A DNA stretch of 64,000 nt from Tetragonia tetragonoides. Its lineage: Eukaryota; Streptophyta; Magnoliopsida; Caryophyllales; Aizoaceae. Below, in pieces: positions 12,551 to 24,372 of this stretch (within the stretch, counting starts at the first letter, position 1; every line of letters begins with the position of its first letter). Position numbers and translations under genes: made by a program. The notes beneath the pieces were generated by a model, which made no database searches, was not told the DNA's origin, and saw only the letters and a program-made list of their open reading frames with translations. The stretch spans positions 16,060,001-16,124,000 of the forward strand of contig CM076141.1 in the NCBI GenBank assembly GCA_038025085.1, in the 5' to 3' direction.

Positions 12551-12743
12551 AGTGAAACTGCATAATTCTTTCAATTCATTGAACACCTTACACCTCTTTT
12601 TCTGAATGACAAGCAATGCAAGCTTCATAATTGGTTATCCCTCACTTTTTTGTTACATAAGTCGTGCATTCATGCTTAAGTCACGTGAGTAATTACTTGC
12701 ATTCAAAAATTGGTTCAAACATCAATTAATTTGGATTAGTAAT

Positions 12744-13542
12744 TGTTGGAGTATCCCTCCTACATGGAGGAAGAATCCAATTTATTTGGATTATATTTGT
12801 TTACCATGTGGATTACCCATGTGATGTTTAAGTGAAGGGCAATTTCGTACATTTACTCCTAAGTGGCTTCCCTTATAAGCCAAAAGGTTAAAAGTGGCTG
12901 AGTGGAAGAGAAAAAAAAAGCCTAGACACACTCACAAAATTCAGGAGAAAGGTCTAGAAGTGAAGAGAAGAGAGAGAAGAGGAGCCACCCACGAATTTTG
13001 GTGCTGACAGCCCAGAAATCCGCCCCGATCGACGACCAAACGAACTCAGATCGTTGCGAGATTTTAGCACGTTGTTCCTGACATCCCCCTCTTCAAATCC
13101 AACGGTTAGAATTTTAATTGGAACTCTCTAAATCAGATTTCTATACTCAGCTCTTATTTTATACGAAATTATATTTTCACTCTTTTGGGTGATGATTTGG
13201 GAGACTTATGCCAAGGTTGATCCTTGATGATTGTGAATGCCTCTAGTTGATCTAGGGAAGAACTATTGTTGTACCCACTTGTTAATTTGTTGATTAGTGG
13301 AGGTTTTGGTACCGTTTGTTAACGGTCCCGTGGTTTTTTTCCCCACATCGGGGTTTTCACGTAGATCCTTGCATCTCCTTGTTTATTTACTGTTTTGGGG
13401 CTGATTTATAGTTGCATTTGCTGCTGTCATTTTGGTTCAATATTGTTTGGTTTCTTGAATTGGTTATTTCTCATCTTTGCATCACAACCGGGGAAAACGA
13501 CTTTGTTGCTTCCGCTTGTGTATTTGTGTGCTTTTCCCAACA
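12744..13542 (+). repeat. 5' LTR of copia A
   Basis: A 799-bp LTR bounded by TGTTGG and CCAACA. It has a weak TATA-like CCTTATAAGCC near 12,871. It lacks the short insert AGAACACTTAG that both 3' LTRs (copies A and B) have, and is less like the copia A 3' LTR than that LTR is like the 3' LTR of copia B. That is expected if the insertion preceded the segmental duplication. Confidence 0.93.
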
Positions 13543-13545
13543 TAG

Positions 13546-13557
13546 TGGTATCAGAGC
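13546..13557 (+). other. Primer binding site of copia A
   Basis: TGGTATCAGAGC begins three bases after the 5' LTR, matching the 3' end of initiator methionine tRNA. This is the usual arrangement for plant copia elements. Confidence 0.92.
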
Positions 13558-13595
13558 ATTGGTTAGAGCATTGTGATTTTGTTGTGTTGTTAAAG

Positions 13596-14280
13596 ATGGA
13601 TGAAAAATCTGGTGTGCACGGAATGATTAGTTTGAATTCTAGAAATTACTCCGTGTGGAAAACTAAAATGGAGGATATCCTTTATGTAAAGGATTTGTAT
13701 GAACCAATTTTAAATGCAACTATACCAATTGGTGTTGTTGAAAGTGAGTGGAAAATATTGAACCCTAAAGCCGTTGGAACAATTAGACAATTTGTTAATA
13801 TGAGTGTCCTCCAACATATTGCCAATGACACGAATGTTTATACTCTATGGAAGAAACTTGAGACCCTCTTTGAAAGGAAGAATGCCTTGAGTAAATCGTC
13901 ATTGATTAGAAAACTTGTGAAGTTGGAATACAAAGATGGTGATAGCATAGTAGTTCACTTGAATGAATTTCAAAGTTTGATTAACAAGTTGTCTGCAATG
14001 AAGATGAATTTAGATTATGAGCTGCAGGCTTTGTTACTATTGTGCTCATTGCTAGAAAGTTGGGACACTCTATTTGTGTCACTTAGCAACTCCGCTCCAG
14101 AGGGCACGGTGACAATGAAAATGGTCAAAGCTAGTTTGTTGAATGAAGAAACTAGAAGGAAGGAAATGAGTTCCTCCACACAATCAGAGGCTAATGTGAC
14201 ACAAAAATCAAGCAGGGGAAGAAGTAAGACTCGACATCCCAGAACAGAGACAAGTCCAGGGGGAGATCCAAATCCAGGGG
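13596..14280 (+). pseudogene. Copia A gag (frameshifted before the zinc knuckle)
   Basis: I take the ATG at 13,596 as the start because MDEKSG and the following NYSVWKTKMED are typical copia Gag beginnings; an upstream in-frame ATG lies in the LTR. About 220 residues of capsid-like sequence follow. At about 14,245 the frame is lost. The basic linker and the CCHC knuckle (C-x2-C-x4-H-x4-C, about 14,291-14,332) continue in another frame, which is the one used by the following pol ORF. This segment is deleted in copia B. Confidence 0.88.
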
Positions 14281-17200
14281 TAAGATCATTTGCCACTATT
14301 GTGATAAGCCAGGCCACATTCAAAAATATTGCAGGAAAATGAATAGAGACAAGTCCAGAGAAAGGAAAGAAAAGGGTGAGTCATCCGGGCAACAACAACA
14401 AGAGAAAGATAACAACACCACTGCAATTGCAACAAGTGATGAATTATTTTTTATTGGTGATCATTGCCTAAATCTAGCTAGTGATGATTGTACTTGGGTG
14501 ATTGATACGGGTGCTTCGTATCATCTTACCTCGCACCAGGAGTACTTCTCATCTTACACTAGCGGTGACTTTGGCTATGTGAGGATGGGGAATGATGGTT
14601 CATCCAAGATTGTAGGCATGGTTACTGTGTGTTTAGAGACATCCACAGGTTGCAGTTTGGTGTTGAGAGATGTCCGACATGTTCCAGACATCCGGCTGAA
14701 TTTGATATCTCCTGGGTTGCTCGATGATGCTGGTTACTCCAGCAACTTTGGTGGTGGAAAGTGCAAGCTTATCAAAGGAAGTTTGATTGTGGCTCGTGGG
14801 AGAAAGCAGAGATTCTTGTATGTAATGCAAGCTAAGTTGTGCAAAGGAGAAGTACATGCAGTTGATGATTCCTCCAGCGAGTTATGGCACAAGAGGCTTG
14901 GTCACATGAGTGAAAGAGGTATGCAAATGCTTGCTAAGAAGAAACTCCTCCCTGACGTTCAAGGTATGTCTTTGAAACCCTGTGTTGATTGTTTAGCTGG
15001 AAAACAACATAGGGCAGCATTTCATACTCGTCCCCCATCTAAAAGAAAACATGCATTAGATTTTGTTCACACTGATGTATGTTCCATGGATACTAAGTCA
15101 CATAGCGGTGCACTTTATTTTGTTACTTTTATTGATGATTATTCTAGAAAACTGTGGGCTTTTGTGTTGAAAACCAAAGACCAAGTACTACAGTTTTTCA
15201 AGCAATTCCAGGCCAGAGTTGAGAGAGAAACAAGCCGGAAGCTCAAGTGTGTTAGAGCTGACAATGGTGGAGAGTACAGGGGTCCATTTAAAGAGTACTG
15301 CAAAGCACAAGGCATCAGGCTTGAGAAGACAATTCCAAAGACACCTCAGTTGAATCTACTTGTAGAGAGAATGAACAGAATAATTGAAGAAAGAACTCGA
15401 TGTATGTTCTCTCATGCAAAGCTGCCTAGGATCTTTTGTGCTGAGGCAATGTTTACAGCAGTGTACCTCATCAACCGGTCACCTTCAGTTCCTCTTAATG
15501 GAGATGTTCCGCAGAGAGTATGGACTGGTAAAGAGGTATCTTTCAGTCACCTGAGAGTCTTTGGGTGTCTTGCATATGTTCATATTCCCAGAGATGAGAG
15601 GTCCAAGCTTGATAGTAAGACAAAGCCATGTATCTTCCTAGGGTACTCAGAGGATGAGTTTGGTTACAGATTGTGGGATCCAGTTGGCAGGAAAGTGATA
15701 TGAAGCAGAGATATAGTGTTTTTTGAAGACGAAACCTTTGCAGATTATGAGAAGAAGAAACAACCAGATCCTTCTCCTAGTGACAACGCCAACACAGATC
15801 CAATATTTCCTCAAGTAACTCCTAGAGTTCAAGGGGGAGAGCAGCAGGAAGATGAAAATGATGATCATAACAGTGATGATGGTGATGATGTTTAGCCACC
15901 ACCAGATCATACCCATGAAGAAGAACCCCATGTACAACCAGAACCACAGTTGAGGAGATCCACCAGAGAGAGACATCCTACCTCTAAATATCTAGCAGAT
16001 GAGTATGTGTTGATGACCGACGGGGGAGAACTAGAAAGCTATGAGGAGGCTATGTCACATGAGCACTGCAAGGAGTGGTACAATGCCATGCAAGATGAGA
16101 TGAAGTCCTTGCATGAGAACCACACCTATGACTTAGTAAAGTTGCCTAAGGGCAAAAGAGCACTCAAGAACAAATGGGTGTACAGATTGAAAACTGGAGA
16201 AGATGGTTCACCACCCAGGTACAAGGCACGTTTGGTGGTGAAAGGCTCGAGTCAAAAGAAAGGCATAGACTTTGAAGAAATCTTTAATCCAGTTGTGAAG
16301 ATGTCTTCTATTAGAGTTGTTCTTGGCTTAGCTGCTAGCATGGATTTGGAGATGGAACAACTTGATGTGAAGACTGCTTTCCTCCATGGTGACTTAGAGG
16401 AGGAAATCTAGATGGAGCAACCAGAAGGTTTCCAAGAGAAGGGAAGTGAGAAGCTTGTATGCCGCTTGAAAAAGAGTTTATATGGTTTGAAACAAGCACC
16501 TCGGCAATGGTACAAGAAGTTTGAGTCTTTCATGAAAGACCACAGTTTCCACAAGACACATGTAGATTCAGGTGTGTTTGTGAAGCATTACGCCAGAGGT
16601 GATTTTCTCATTCTCTTACTTTATGTGGATGACATGTTGATTGTTGGACAGGATAAGGAGAAGATTGCCAACCTGAAGAGTGACTTGAGCAAGTCCTTTG
16701 CAATAAAGGACCTTGGCCCTGCAAAGCAAATTTTGGGCATGTGTATCTCTCGTGATAGGAAGAATACGAAGATATGACTATCAAAAGAGAGTTACATTCA
16801 GAAGCTGCTAGAGAGGTTCAAGATGGACAAAGCTGACCCGTGAGCTCGCCACTTGCAGGTCACATGAAGCTAAGCTCCAGCCAGTGTCCTACAAGTGAGA
16901 ATGACAAGAAAGAGATTATGACAGTGCCTTATTCATCTGCCGTGGGTAGTTTGATGTATGCCATGGTATGCACTAGGACAGACATTGCACATGCCGTAGG
17001 GGTTGTTAGCAGGTTCATGTCTAATCCTGGCAAGGAGTTTATTTGGATGAGAGATTTTCTAGAGGAGTTGGGATTGAAACAAGACAAGTATCCTCTTCAT
17101 TGTGATTGTCAAAGTGCCATCCACCTTGCCAAGAATGCAGCCTACCATTCCCAAACCAAACACATACGGAGGAGGTATCATTGGATTCGAGAAACAGTAG

Positions 17201-17336
17201 AAGACAAGTCATTTGAGCTTGTGAAAATTCACACCGATCTCAATGGATCGGAAATGTTGACGAAGGCCTTGCCTAAGGAGAAACTTCTTGTTTGTAGAAA
17301 TATTGCGGGCTTGGTCGAGCCCGCCATGTTGGAGTG
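14281..17336 (+). pseudogene. Copia A knuckle-protease-integrase-RT-RNase H polyprotein
   Basis: The domains in order are a zinc knuckle, protease with DTGAS near 14,507, integrase with the HHCC-type GAG-pre-integrase region and the DDE core (HTDV, RADNGGEY, VERMN), RT with YVDDM near 16,621, and a shortened RNase H. Stops lie at 15,701-15,703, 15,893-15,895, 16,409-16,411 and 16,775-16,777. A one-base loss near 16,836 shifts the frame. None of these is in copia B. Between FMSNPGK and EFIWMRDFLEELG about 70-80 residues usually present in copia RNase H, including catalytic acidic residues, are missing. That loss is shared with copia B. Confidence 0.92.
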
Positions 17337-17345
17337 AAGGGGAGA
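17336..17345 (+). other. Polypurine tract of copia A
   Basis: GAAGGGGAGA lies two bases upstream of the 3' LTR, where plus-strand priming is expected. Confidence 0.85.
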
Positions 17346-17347
17346 TT

Positions 17348-18154
17348 TGTTGGAGTATCCCTCCTACATGGAGGAAGAACCCAATTTATTTGGGTTATAT
17401 TTGTTTACCATGTGGGTTACCCATGTGATGTTTAAGTGAAGGGCAATTTCGTACAATCACTCCCAAGTGGCTTCCCTTATAAGCCAAAAGGTTAGAACAC
17501 TTAGAAGTGGCTGAGTGGAAGAGAGAAAAAGCCTAGACACACTCACAAAATTCAGGAGAAAGGTCTAGAAGTGAAGAGGAGAGAGAGAAGAGGAGCCACC
17601 CACGAATTTTGGTGCTGGCAGCCCAGAAATCGGCCCCGATCGACGACCAAACGAACTCCGGTCGTTGCGAGATTTTAGCAAGTTGTTCCTGACATCCCCC
17701 TCTTCAAATCCAACGGTCAGAATTTCAATTGGAGCTCTCTAAGTCAGTTTTCTATACTCAGCTCTTATTTTATACGAAATTGTATTTTCACTCTTTTGGG
17801 TGATGATTTGGGAGACTTGTTGTGCCAAGGTTGATCCTTGATGATTGTGAATACCTCTAGTGGATCTAGGGAAGAACTATTGTTGTACCCAATTGTTAAT
17901 TTTTTGATTAGTGGAGGTTTTGGTACCGTTTGTTAACGGTCCCGTGGTTTTTTCCCCACATCGGGGTTTCCACGTAAATCCTTGCGTCTCCTTGTTTATT
18001 ACTGTTTTGGGGCTGATTTATAGTTACATTTGCTGCTGTCATTTTGGTTCAATATTGTCTGGTTGCTTGAATTAGTTATTTCTCATCTTTGCATCACAAC
18101 CGGGAAAAACGACTTTGTTGCTTCTGCTTGGATATTTGTGTGCTTTCCCCAAGA
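17348..18154 (+). repeat. 3' LTR of copia A
   Basis: An 807-bp LTR starting TGTTGG. It ends CCAAGA instead of CCAACA, directly followed by the GTAAT target duplicate. The 3' LTR of copia B still ends CCAACA, so the change arose after the duplication. Confidence 0.93.
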
Positions 18155-19587
18155 GTAATCCCGAATGGAGAATAATTAAAACAAAAAGGAAGAAAAAATA
18201 TTTAAGTACACGGAATTATTAATGATGGTGATATGTTAGGAACCTTGTTCAAACCAATCAAACGAGGCCTATGCTAATACATCTTCATTAATTATAGAGG
18301 ACAATAGGACATGATATCCCGCTTCTATTCCTCTCGATGCCTAGTCCAATTGCAACAAGCAAGCCTTAGGCTCATTTTTTAGAGCTGGGAAAAAAATTGA
18401 ACTGAATTGAATTGAAGTGAAATGAATCGAACTAAATTGACTTTTGGTTTGACCGTTAACCGCTTAAAACTCATCCAAATATATTCAATATTAGATTTAT
18501 TTGAAAGTATACTTTGAGATCTTTTTAGTGACATAGGTATCATTATAAATGTATTTCAGAGGTATAAAATTGTCTTGAGTACGTGATAAGTCACAAGTAA
18601 ACTGAATTCAAGTGAAATTAAGTTGAGGAGAACGTAAGTTTAGAAGAAAACCCACAAACCATGTTTATGAAACACCTACAAGATATTTCTTTTATACAAA
18701 CTCACCTACTATATTCGTTTTTGCTAATTATAAACACCTTTGTTAATTTTCAAATAAAAATTGATGTTGCCTCCTTATTTCTTTATTTTGTAATATTTTT
18801 GACGTGTTATTATTTTTCACCTAATTTTAAAAATGTTCACGGAAAATAAAATAAAATTTTCCCTCAGTTGATTTATATTTGTGGTTGTCGTAGATGATTT
18901 TTCAGTCGAGTGATGGAGTACACGAAGTTGGTGAGCTCAAGTTAACTCTTCAGCAAGTTGGATTGCGAGTTGAGGAAAGATAAAAAGGGATATTAGATAT
19001 GTGGTAAATACTTTAGGTGCTTTTGATAGTACATAGCTAGGTAATCCTGAGGGTTGAAAGGTGCGCGTAGATTAGCCAGTACGTAATTTAAAGCCTGCAA
19101 GCTAAATCTCACGTCCGTAAATATTTGAGTGCGGTGTACCCAAAGTTTATTTTGGGGGAAAATTTCTAAAAAATGAGTGGAAACAATATGGGGTCAAAAA
19201 GTAAGAAAATCAAGGCACAACATTGATGACATGGTGCATATCAATCACTTTAGGTCTTTAAACTTATAGAGGAGAGAGATAGAGAGAATAAATTACACTA
19301 GAGTAAGAAAACAACAGAGGATTCAAACACATGTTTCACTGAGAATAGAACAAAGGTGTTTATAAAGAACGAATACATATTTTGTACATACATTTCATTT
19401 TCTCTTAGTTTTTTTTTTTTTTTTTTTTTTAAATATTGCATTTATTAGGAGTTTCTGCACAATTTTACCTTGTTGGTTGTTGTTGTTGTTGTTGTTGTTG
19501 TTGATGATGATGTCTTTTGCTAATACCATGGCCAAATAAATCTTGATCAATTATGTGAGGTTAACCTAATGTGAGTATTACTACTAT
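18155..19587. other. Intergenic DNA right of copia A
   Basis: AT-rich, with no gene I can support. It holds a dispersed repeat (18,397-18,640), a poly(T) run near 19,410-19,432 and a short GTT microsatellite near 19,480-19,503. The right copy is 38,565-40,017. The shared sequence stops at 19,587, where a chromovirus fragment is joined. Confidence 0.75.
18397..18640. repeat. Dispersed AT-rich repeat, family unknown
   Basis: This stretch is built from variants of GAACTGAATTGAA and includes TTCAATATTA. Related sequence sits at about 38,800-39,040 (the duplicate) and, more diverged, at about 52,915-53,170. No coding or clear terminal structure is visible; it may be a MITE or an old retroelement end. 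Confidence 0.4.
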
Positions 19588-20018
19588 CATCCCTATGCAT
19601 GACATGTGGGAAATGGAGAAACTGGCGGACGCGTACGTCAAGGAGGTCATGAGACTTCATGGTGTACTTGAAGATATTGTTTCTGATAGAGACTCGAGAT
19701 TTCTCTCTAACTTTTGGCAGAAATTACAAGAAGCTTTCGGAAGCAAATTGAAGTTTAGTACGACTTTTCATCCTGCAATAGATGGCCAGACGGAAAGGAC
19801 AATCCAGACTCTAGAGGATATGCTTCGAGCATGTGCCCTCGAATACCAAGGTTCATGGGATACGTTGATACCTAGTTTCCCTTTCTGCTTAGCATTTACT
19901 CCTTAGCGATAAATGTTGCAGTAGCATTCCCCTGGGTTCGTGACGGTTTAGCGGTGTCGAGTCGTGGACAGCGACGTCGATAGTTCCCTGGAAATCGTTG
20001 CGAATTCGGGGGTGTTAC
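19588..20018 (+). pseudogene. Chromovirus integrase fragment fused to an LTR 3' end
   Basis: Bases 19,588-19,865 encode the integrase core ([20 protein letters not shown], then the GQTER catalytic region) and match copy C near 48,283-48,545. At about 19,860 the sequence switches into the last 155 bases of a chromovirus LTR, ending GGTGTTACA at 20,018. The switch falls on shared TTGAT, and the left junction on CAT. Integrase C-terminus, chromodomain and most of the LTR are missing, so this is an internally deleted relic on the plus strand. Confidence 0.88.
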
Positions 20019-22142
20019 AAAATGGATCAGGCACCGTTCATACCGCACTCAAACCCTCATGTTAATGGCTTTCTTAAGAAGCAAGGGTACATACCCGGCA
20101 TGGGATTAGGAAGAAATGGACAAGGGGCCGCCACCTTCAAATTAGAAGCCAAAAACAATTCCTTTGGACTTGGTTACCAACCTACTGACAAAGAAATCCC
20201 TGATCAAGCCCTGAAACAAAGGAAACACCTTAAAGGAAAACAAGTCATCCCTCCCTATAGTCACACTCCAAATGGCCAGTTCATCACAGAAGGAGATTAT
20301 TGCCCATATTACGACTTCCCTTAACCGTACTATGGCAAAGAGGCCAAGGCCACACACCCGGGTTTTGAAATCTTTCGAGACTGCAATCAATTGGACGAGG
20401 AGGCACACCACCCCTCAGAACCGGCGAGTCAAGATTGGACCAAAGCACCAGGTAACCAGCTGCTGGGTCTTTTATTTGGTCGAGAAAACAGAATGGCCAA
20501 AGCTCCTAAAATGGATGAGGAGGTAGTGGCTCTCAATGATCGCAACTTCTATCCTGCAGACCTAATATATACTACTGAAGATGTCACAATGGGATGGCGC
20601 AAAGAAGTAAGTTGGACTGGCCCGAATGGACGAAAGGTCACGATATCTACCAGGGAAGGACCAATGATGGAAGAATCTGATTCCGAGTCCCAGTCAGAGT
20701 CAGTGTCTAGCTTAGGTCCTAAGTATGAGTCAGGAGTGAGGAGTGTCCCCTTTATTTCTTCTAAGTCTAGTGTCAATGTGAAGGGAAAGTCAGATCCCTT
20801 TCTTGTTGTTTTCAATTCTAATATCAATAAAATGAAAAATCCTTCTGCTTATTTGTTACCTTGTTTAGCTATTGATAAACCCAATGAATACAAAGTGTCA
20901 TAAATCATTAACTAACTAATTTAAGCAATGTAAGTAAACTTCGCAAAGCAAGAATGCAGATTTTCACTTTTACAGGAATTTGAGTGGCTGAACTTTCTCA
21001 ACAATGCCGCCCCACCAAGAAGAAGCGAGCCTGCCTTTTGCAATAACCTTGACACAGAAATGACTTTGGCTCCGATCGAAGAGGGTCCTTGGTACCAAGA
21101 CGTCTTCAACTACATCACCAAAGGCATATACCCTCAGGACGCACCCCTAAGAGCTCAATGGGCCATCCGTCTCTTAGCGGTGCAATACATAGAATACAAG
21201 GGGGTTCTGTACAAAAAGTCCCACAACGGGGTCAACCTCAGAAGCGTGAACTCCAAAGAAGCTGCAGAAATTATGGACGAGGTACATAATGGTGTGTGCG
21301 GACCACACATGAATAGTCGAATGCTCTCTAGAAAAGTCCTGTGACTGGGATACTACTGGACTACTATGGAAAGCGATTGCTACAACTATGTCAAGAAGTG
21401 CAAGAAATGTCAGATATATGCTAACCTGCAGCATATGCCACCCTCGATGCTCCACAACTTCACATCCCCTTGGCCGTTTTCCGCATGGGGAATAGAAATC
21501 ATTGGTAAGATCACCCCAAAGGGCTCAGGAGGACATGAATACATCTTGGTAGCCATAGACTATTTTACCAAATGGGTCGAAGCCCAATCCTATGATGGCC
21601 TTACTTCCAAACAAGTGGTCAAATTCATAAGGAACAACATCATTTGCCGATACAGTGTTCCGCATGAAATCATCAGTGACCATGGTTCCCATTTCAAAGC
21701 CGAAACAGCAACCCTCCTCAAAAAGTACAAAATCCAGCACCATAAATCATCCCCTTACCGTCCCCAAACCAATGGCGCAGTAGAAGCAGCCAACAAGAAC
21801 CTCAAGACTATCATTGAGAAGATAATAGAAAACTACAAAGATTGGCCCATCAAACTTCCATTTGCCCTTTGGGGGTATAGGACATCCATAAGATCCTCCA
21901 CGGGAGCAACACCTTATTCCCTAGTCTATGGAATGGAAGCAGTTCTACCCATAGAAGTCCAACTACCCTCCATGCGCATAGCCTTAGAGGGTGAAATTCC
22001 TGAAACCCAATGGTTACAAGCCCGCTACGAAGAGCTCATGTTCACGGATGAAAGACGCCTACGGGCCTTGAACCGTTCCCACATGTACCAACAACGCATG
22101 GCAAGAGCATTCAACAAAAAGGTTCGACCTTGGAATTTAAAG
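20019..22142 (+). mobile_element. Tat-lineage Ty3/gypsy fragment
   Basis: This is a second gypsy lineage, different from the chromoviruses. Bases 20,027-20,903 stay in one frame except for a TAA at 20,322-20,324. They include a G-patch-like stretch (KKQGYIPGMGLGRNGQG), as I recall from Tat/Ogre-type gypsy polyproteins, then an acidic serine-rich segment. A gap of about 110 bases ends in TTTTACAG, like an intron 3' end. Bases 21,000-22,142 then encode an integrase: HHCC finger, ITPKGSGGHEY, SDHG and GAVEAANK with the catalytic Glu. A TGA at 21,342-21,344 interrupts the finger. RT and most of RNase H are absent. No LTRs are visible. Confidence 0.8.
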
Positions 22143-22253
22143 TCCAAAATTAGTTTGCATTGGATTTGGACTCAAAATTTCGAGTCCAGATTTTTTTGGA
22201 TTGGATTTGGACAAGGCCATAATCCAATCCAAAGTCCAAACTTTCACCCCTAC
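22143..22253. other. Short AT-rich piece joining two gypsy fragments
   Basis: About 110 bases made of variants of TTGGATTTGGACT lie between the Tat fragment and the broken integrase of chromovirus B. The right edge read on the minus strand begins TAGGGGTGAAAG, a start seen in some hAT-type MITEs, but I see no inverted partner. Origin unknown. Confidence 0.4.
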
Positions 22254-24372
22254 TCGCAAAAGTACCTTACTTCCCACCTCAAACTCTTCAGGTCTACGAC
22301 CTCTATCTGCGTACGATTTCTGGCGATCTTGAGCACTACGCATCTTAGCTTGAATCACCTTGAGCACGTCGACGGTCTGCTGGATCATTTCAGGACCCAA
22401 AACTGCAGTTTCACTAATGTCGTTCCAACTGGCGATCTACACTTCCTACCATACAATGCTTCATATGGCGCTCGATCAATGCTTGAGTGATAGCTATTGT
22501 TGTAAGAAAATTCGATCAACGTAATATGCGTATCCCATGAGCCTTGATACTCGAGAGAACACGCTCGTAGCATATCCTTCAAAGTCTGAATTATTCTTTC
22601 CGTCTGACCATCAGTCGCAGGATGAAAAGCAGTACTGAACTTCAACTTGCTTCCAAAAGCTTCTTGCAATTTCTGCCAAAAGTGAGATAGAAATCTCGAA
22701 TCTCTATCTGAAACGATATCTTCTGGAACACCATGAAGTCTCATGACTTCCTTGACGTAAGCATCCGCTAGCTTCTCCATTTCCCAAGTATCATTCATTG
22801 GGATGAATCTCGCAACTTTTGTCAAACGATCTACAACAACCCAAATGGCGTTGTTCTTCCTCTGTGTCAATGGTAAACCCATGACAAAGTCCATTGAAAT
22901 TGAATTCCATTTCCATGTAGGAACTTCAAGCGATTGAATCATTCCACCAGGTCTCTTGTGTTCGATCTTGACCGTCTGGCACATTAGATACTTAGCCACG
23001 AACTCAGCGACATCTTGTTTCATTCCCTTCCACCAAAACATTTGGCGAAGATCTTTGTATAGCTTGTCTCCACCAGGATGTATAGAATAAGGCGTAGTGT
23101 GAGCTTCTCCTAGAATCTTACTCTTGATCTCCGGGTCATTTGGCACACAAACACGATCACGAAATCTCAAGACACCGTCTTGACCAGTAGAAAAGTCCTC
23201 AGATCTACCCTCGTCCTTGTGGCGTAGAATCCGTTGAAGATCCTCATTTGAATTCTGTTTACTCTTGATCTCGTCGAGTAAGGTTGGTCGAACTGACATA
23301 TGTGCTAAGGTACATTGAACGTCACCTTTCAGCACAATGTCCACGTCTAGACTTTGTAAGTCACGAATGATCTCCTTCGGAAGTACTAAAGCAGTGATCA
23401 GCATATGACGAGTCTTTCTACTCAAATTGTCAGCTAAAATGTTAGCTTTCCCTTCATGATACTGAATGTCGATGTCCACTCTGTTAGTAAATCTAGCCAT
23501 CTTCTTTGTCGCATATTCAACTCCTTTTGCGTGAAAATGTACTTGAGACTCTTGTGGTCCGTGAACATCTTGACAGCAGAACCATGGAGATAGTGTCGCC
23601 AAATCTTCAAAGCAAATACGACAGCAGCGAGCTCTAAGTCGTGAGTACCGTAATTATCCTCGTGCTTCTTCAGCTGTCTTGAGGCATAAGCCACTACCTT
23701 ACCATTTTGCATCAAAACACAGCCTAAGCCATGCTTAGACGCGTCACTATAGACTTAGTACCCTTCAGTTCCCGATGGCAAAGTCAAAATCGGCACGCTC
23801 GTAAGTCGTTTCTTCAACTCTTGAAAAGCAGCTTCACACTTTTCAGACCATACAAACTTCGTCGTCTTCTTCATCAAGTTCGTCATAGGCTGCGCTATCT
23901 TGGAAAATCCTTCCACAAACCTACGATAGTAGCCAGCTAACCCAAGAAAACTTCTAACCTCAGTTACGCTCTTCGGTGCGGACCAATCCATAACAGCTCT
24001 AATCTTTTTTGGGTCAAAAACAACTCCATTCTTAGACACCACGTGTCCTAAGAAAGAAAAAGTTCCTAACCAAAACTCGCACTTCGACAACTTGGCGTAA
24101 AGTTGATGTCGTCGTAAAATCTCCAAAACGGTTCGCAAGTGTTGATCGTGCTCAGCAGCGTTCTTCGAGTAGACAAAAATATCGTCAATAAAAACAACTA
24201 CGAACTGATCGAGATAAGGCTGGAACGTACGGTTCATCAAATCCATAAACTTCGCAGGTGCGTTCGTCAACCCAAAAGGCATCACCGTGAACTCATAATG
24301 TCTATACCTCGTCCTAAACGGGGTCATTACAATGTCAGGTTCGGAAATCCTGAGTTGATGGTATACTGAACG
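22254..24372 (-). pseudogene. Chromovirus B pol: RT, RNase H and integrase
   Basis: The RT palm keeps FIDD (near 24,185). A TAA replaces a Glu codon near 23,755 before the RNase H YSDAS motif. The frame is then lost near 23,474-23,481 by the deletion shared with copy A. From 23,602 down to about 22,385 an open frame gives the integrase: the HPGG finger, whose CxxC reads YLMC (first Cys lost, intact CLTC in copy C), and the DDE core with SMDFVMG, SDRDSRF and GQTER. A further frameshift near 22,430 precedes the last integrase segment, which stops at the truncation. Confidence 0.9.

Larger units (their letters stand above)
7612..12743. other. Intergenic DNA between chromovirus A and copia A
   Basis: This is AT-rich DNA with no host gene that I can support. 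It holds a pyrimidine run at 7,630-7,665, an AAT microsatellite, a Helitron-like segment, two LINE tails and a foldback element, listed separately. The right copy is 31,073-34,672. Relative to this copy it lacks about 205 bp around 7,905-8,110, about 790 bp around 10,855-11,645, and everything from 12,170. Confidence 0.8.
12744..18154 (+). mobile_element. Ty1/copia element A, full length, inactive
   Basis: The element runs from TGTTGG to a mutated CCAAGA (canonical CCAACA) and is flanked by the 5-bp target duplicate GTAAT at 12,739-12,743 and 18,155-18,159. It contains LTRs of 799 and 807 bp, an initiator-Met primer site, gag with one CCHC knuckle, then protease, integrase, RT and a shortened RNase H, the Ty1/copia order. 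The polyprotein is broken by one gag-pol frameshift, four nonsense codons and a later frameshift. Its two LTRs differ at many sites, so the insertion is not recent. Copy B at 34,677-38,564 is the duplicated, 5'-truncated partner. Confidence 0.95.
1..19587. repeat. Segmental duplication, left copy
   Basis: This whole block recurs in the same orientation at 23,383-40,017. It includes chromovirus A, the intergenic DNA, the copia element and its right flank. Position 1 aligns with 23,383, and 19,587 aligns with about 40,017. In one stretch of about 140 bases I compared (starting near 4,980 and 28,375) there are four substitutions. Flanking non-repetitive DNA and both insertion sites are shared, so this is duplication of a locus and not independent insertions. 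The true left edge is outside the window. This copy keeps about 3 kb that the right copy has lost. Confidence 0.92.

Noticed and set aside
13395..13595. N-terminal extension of copia gag from an upstream ATG
   Set aside because: The extension lies in the LTR and primer site; conserved Gag begins at 13,596.
15647..15976. Minus-strand open frame opposite copia pol
   Set aside because: It is a shadow of the acidic linker before RT; the duplicate at 36,055-36,396 behaves the same.
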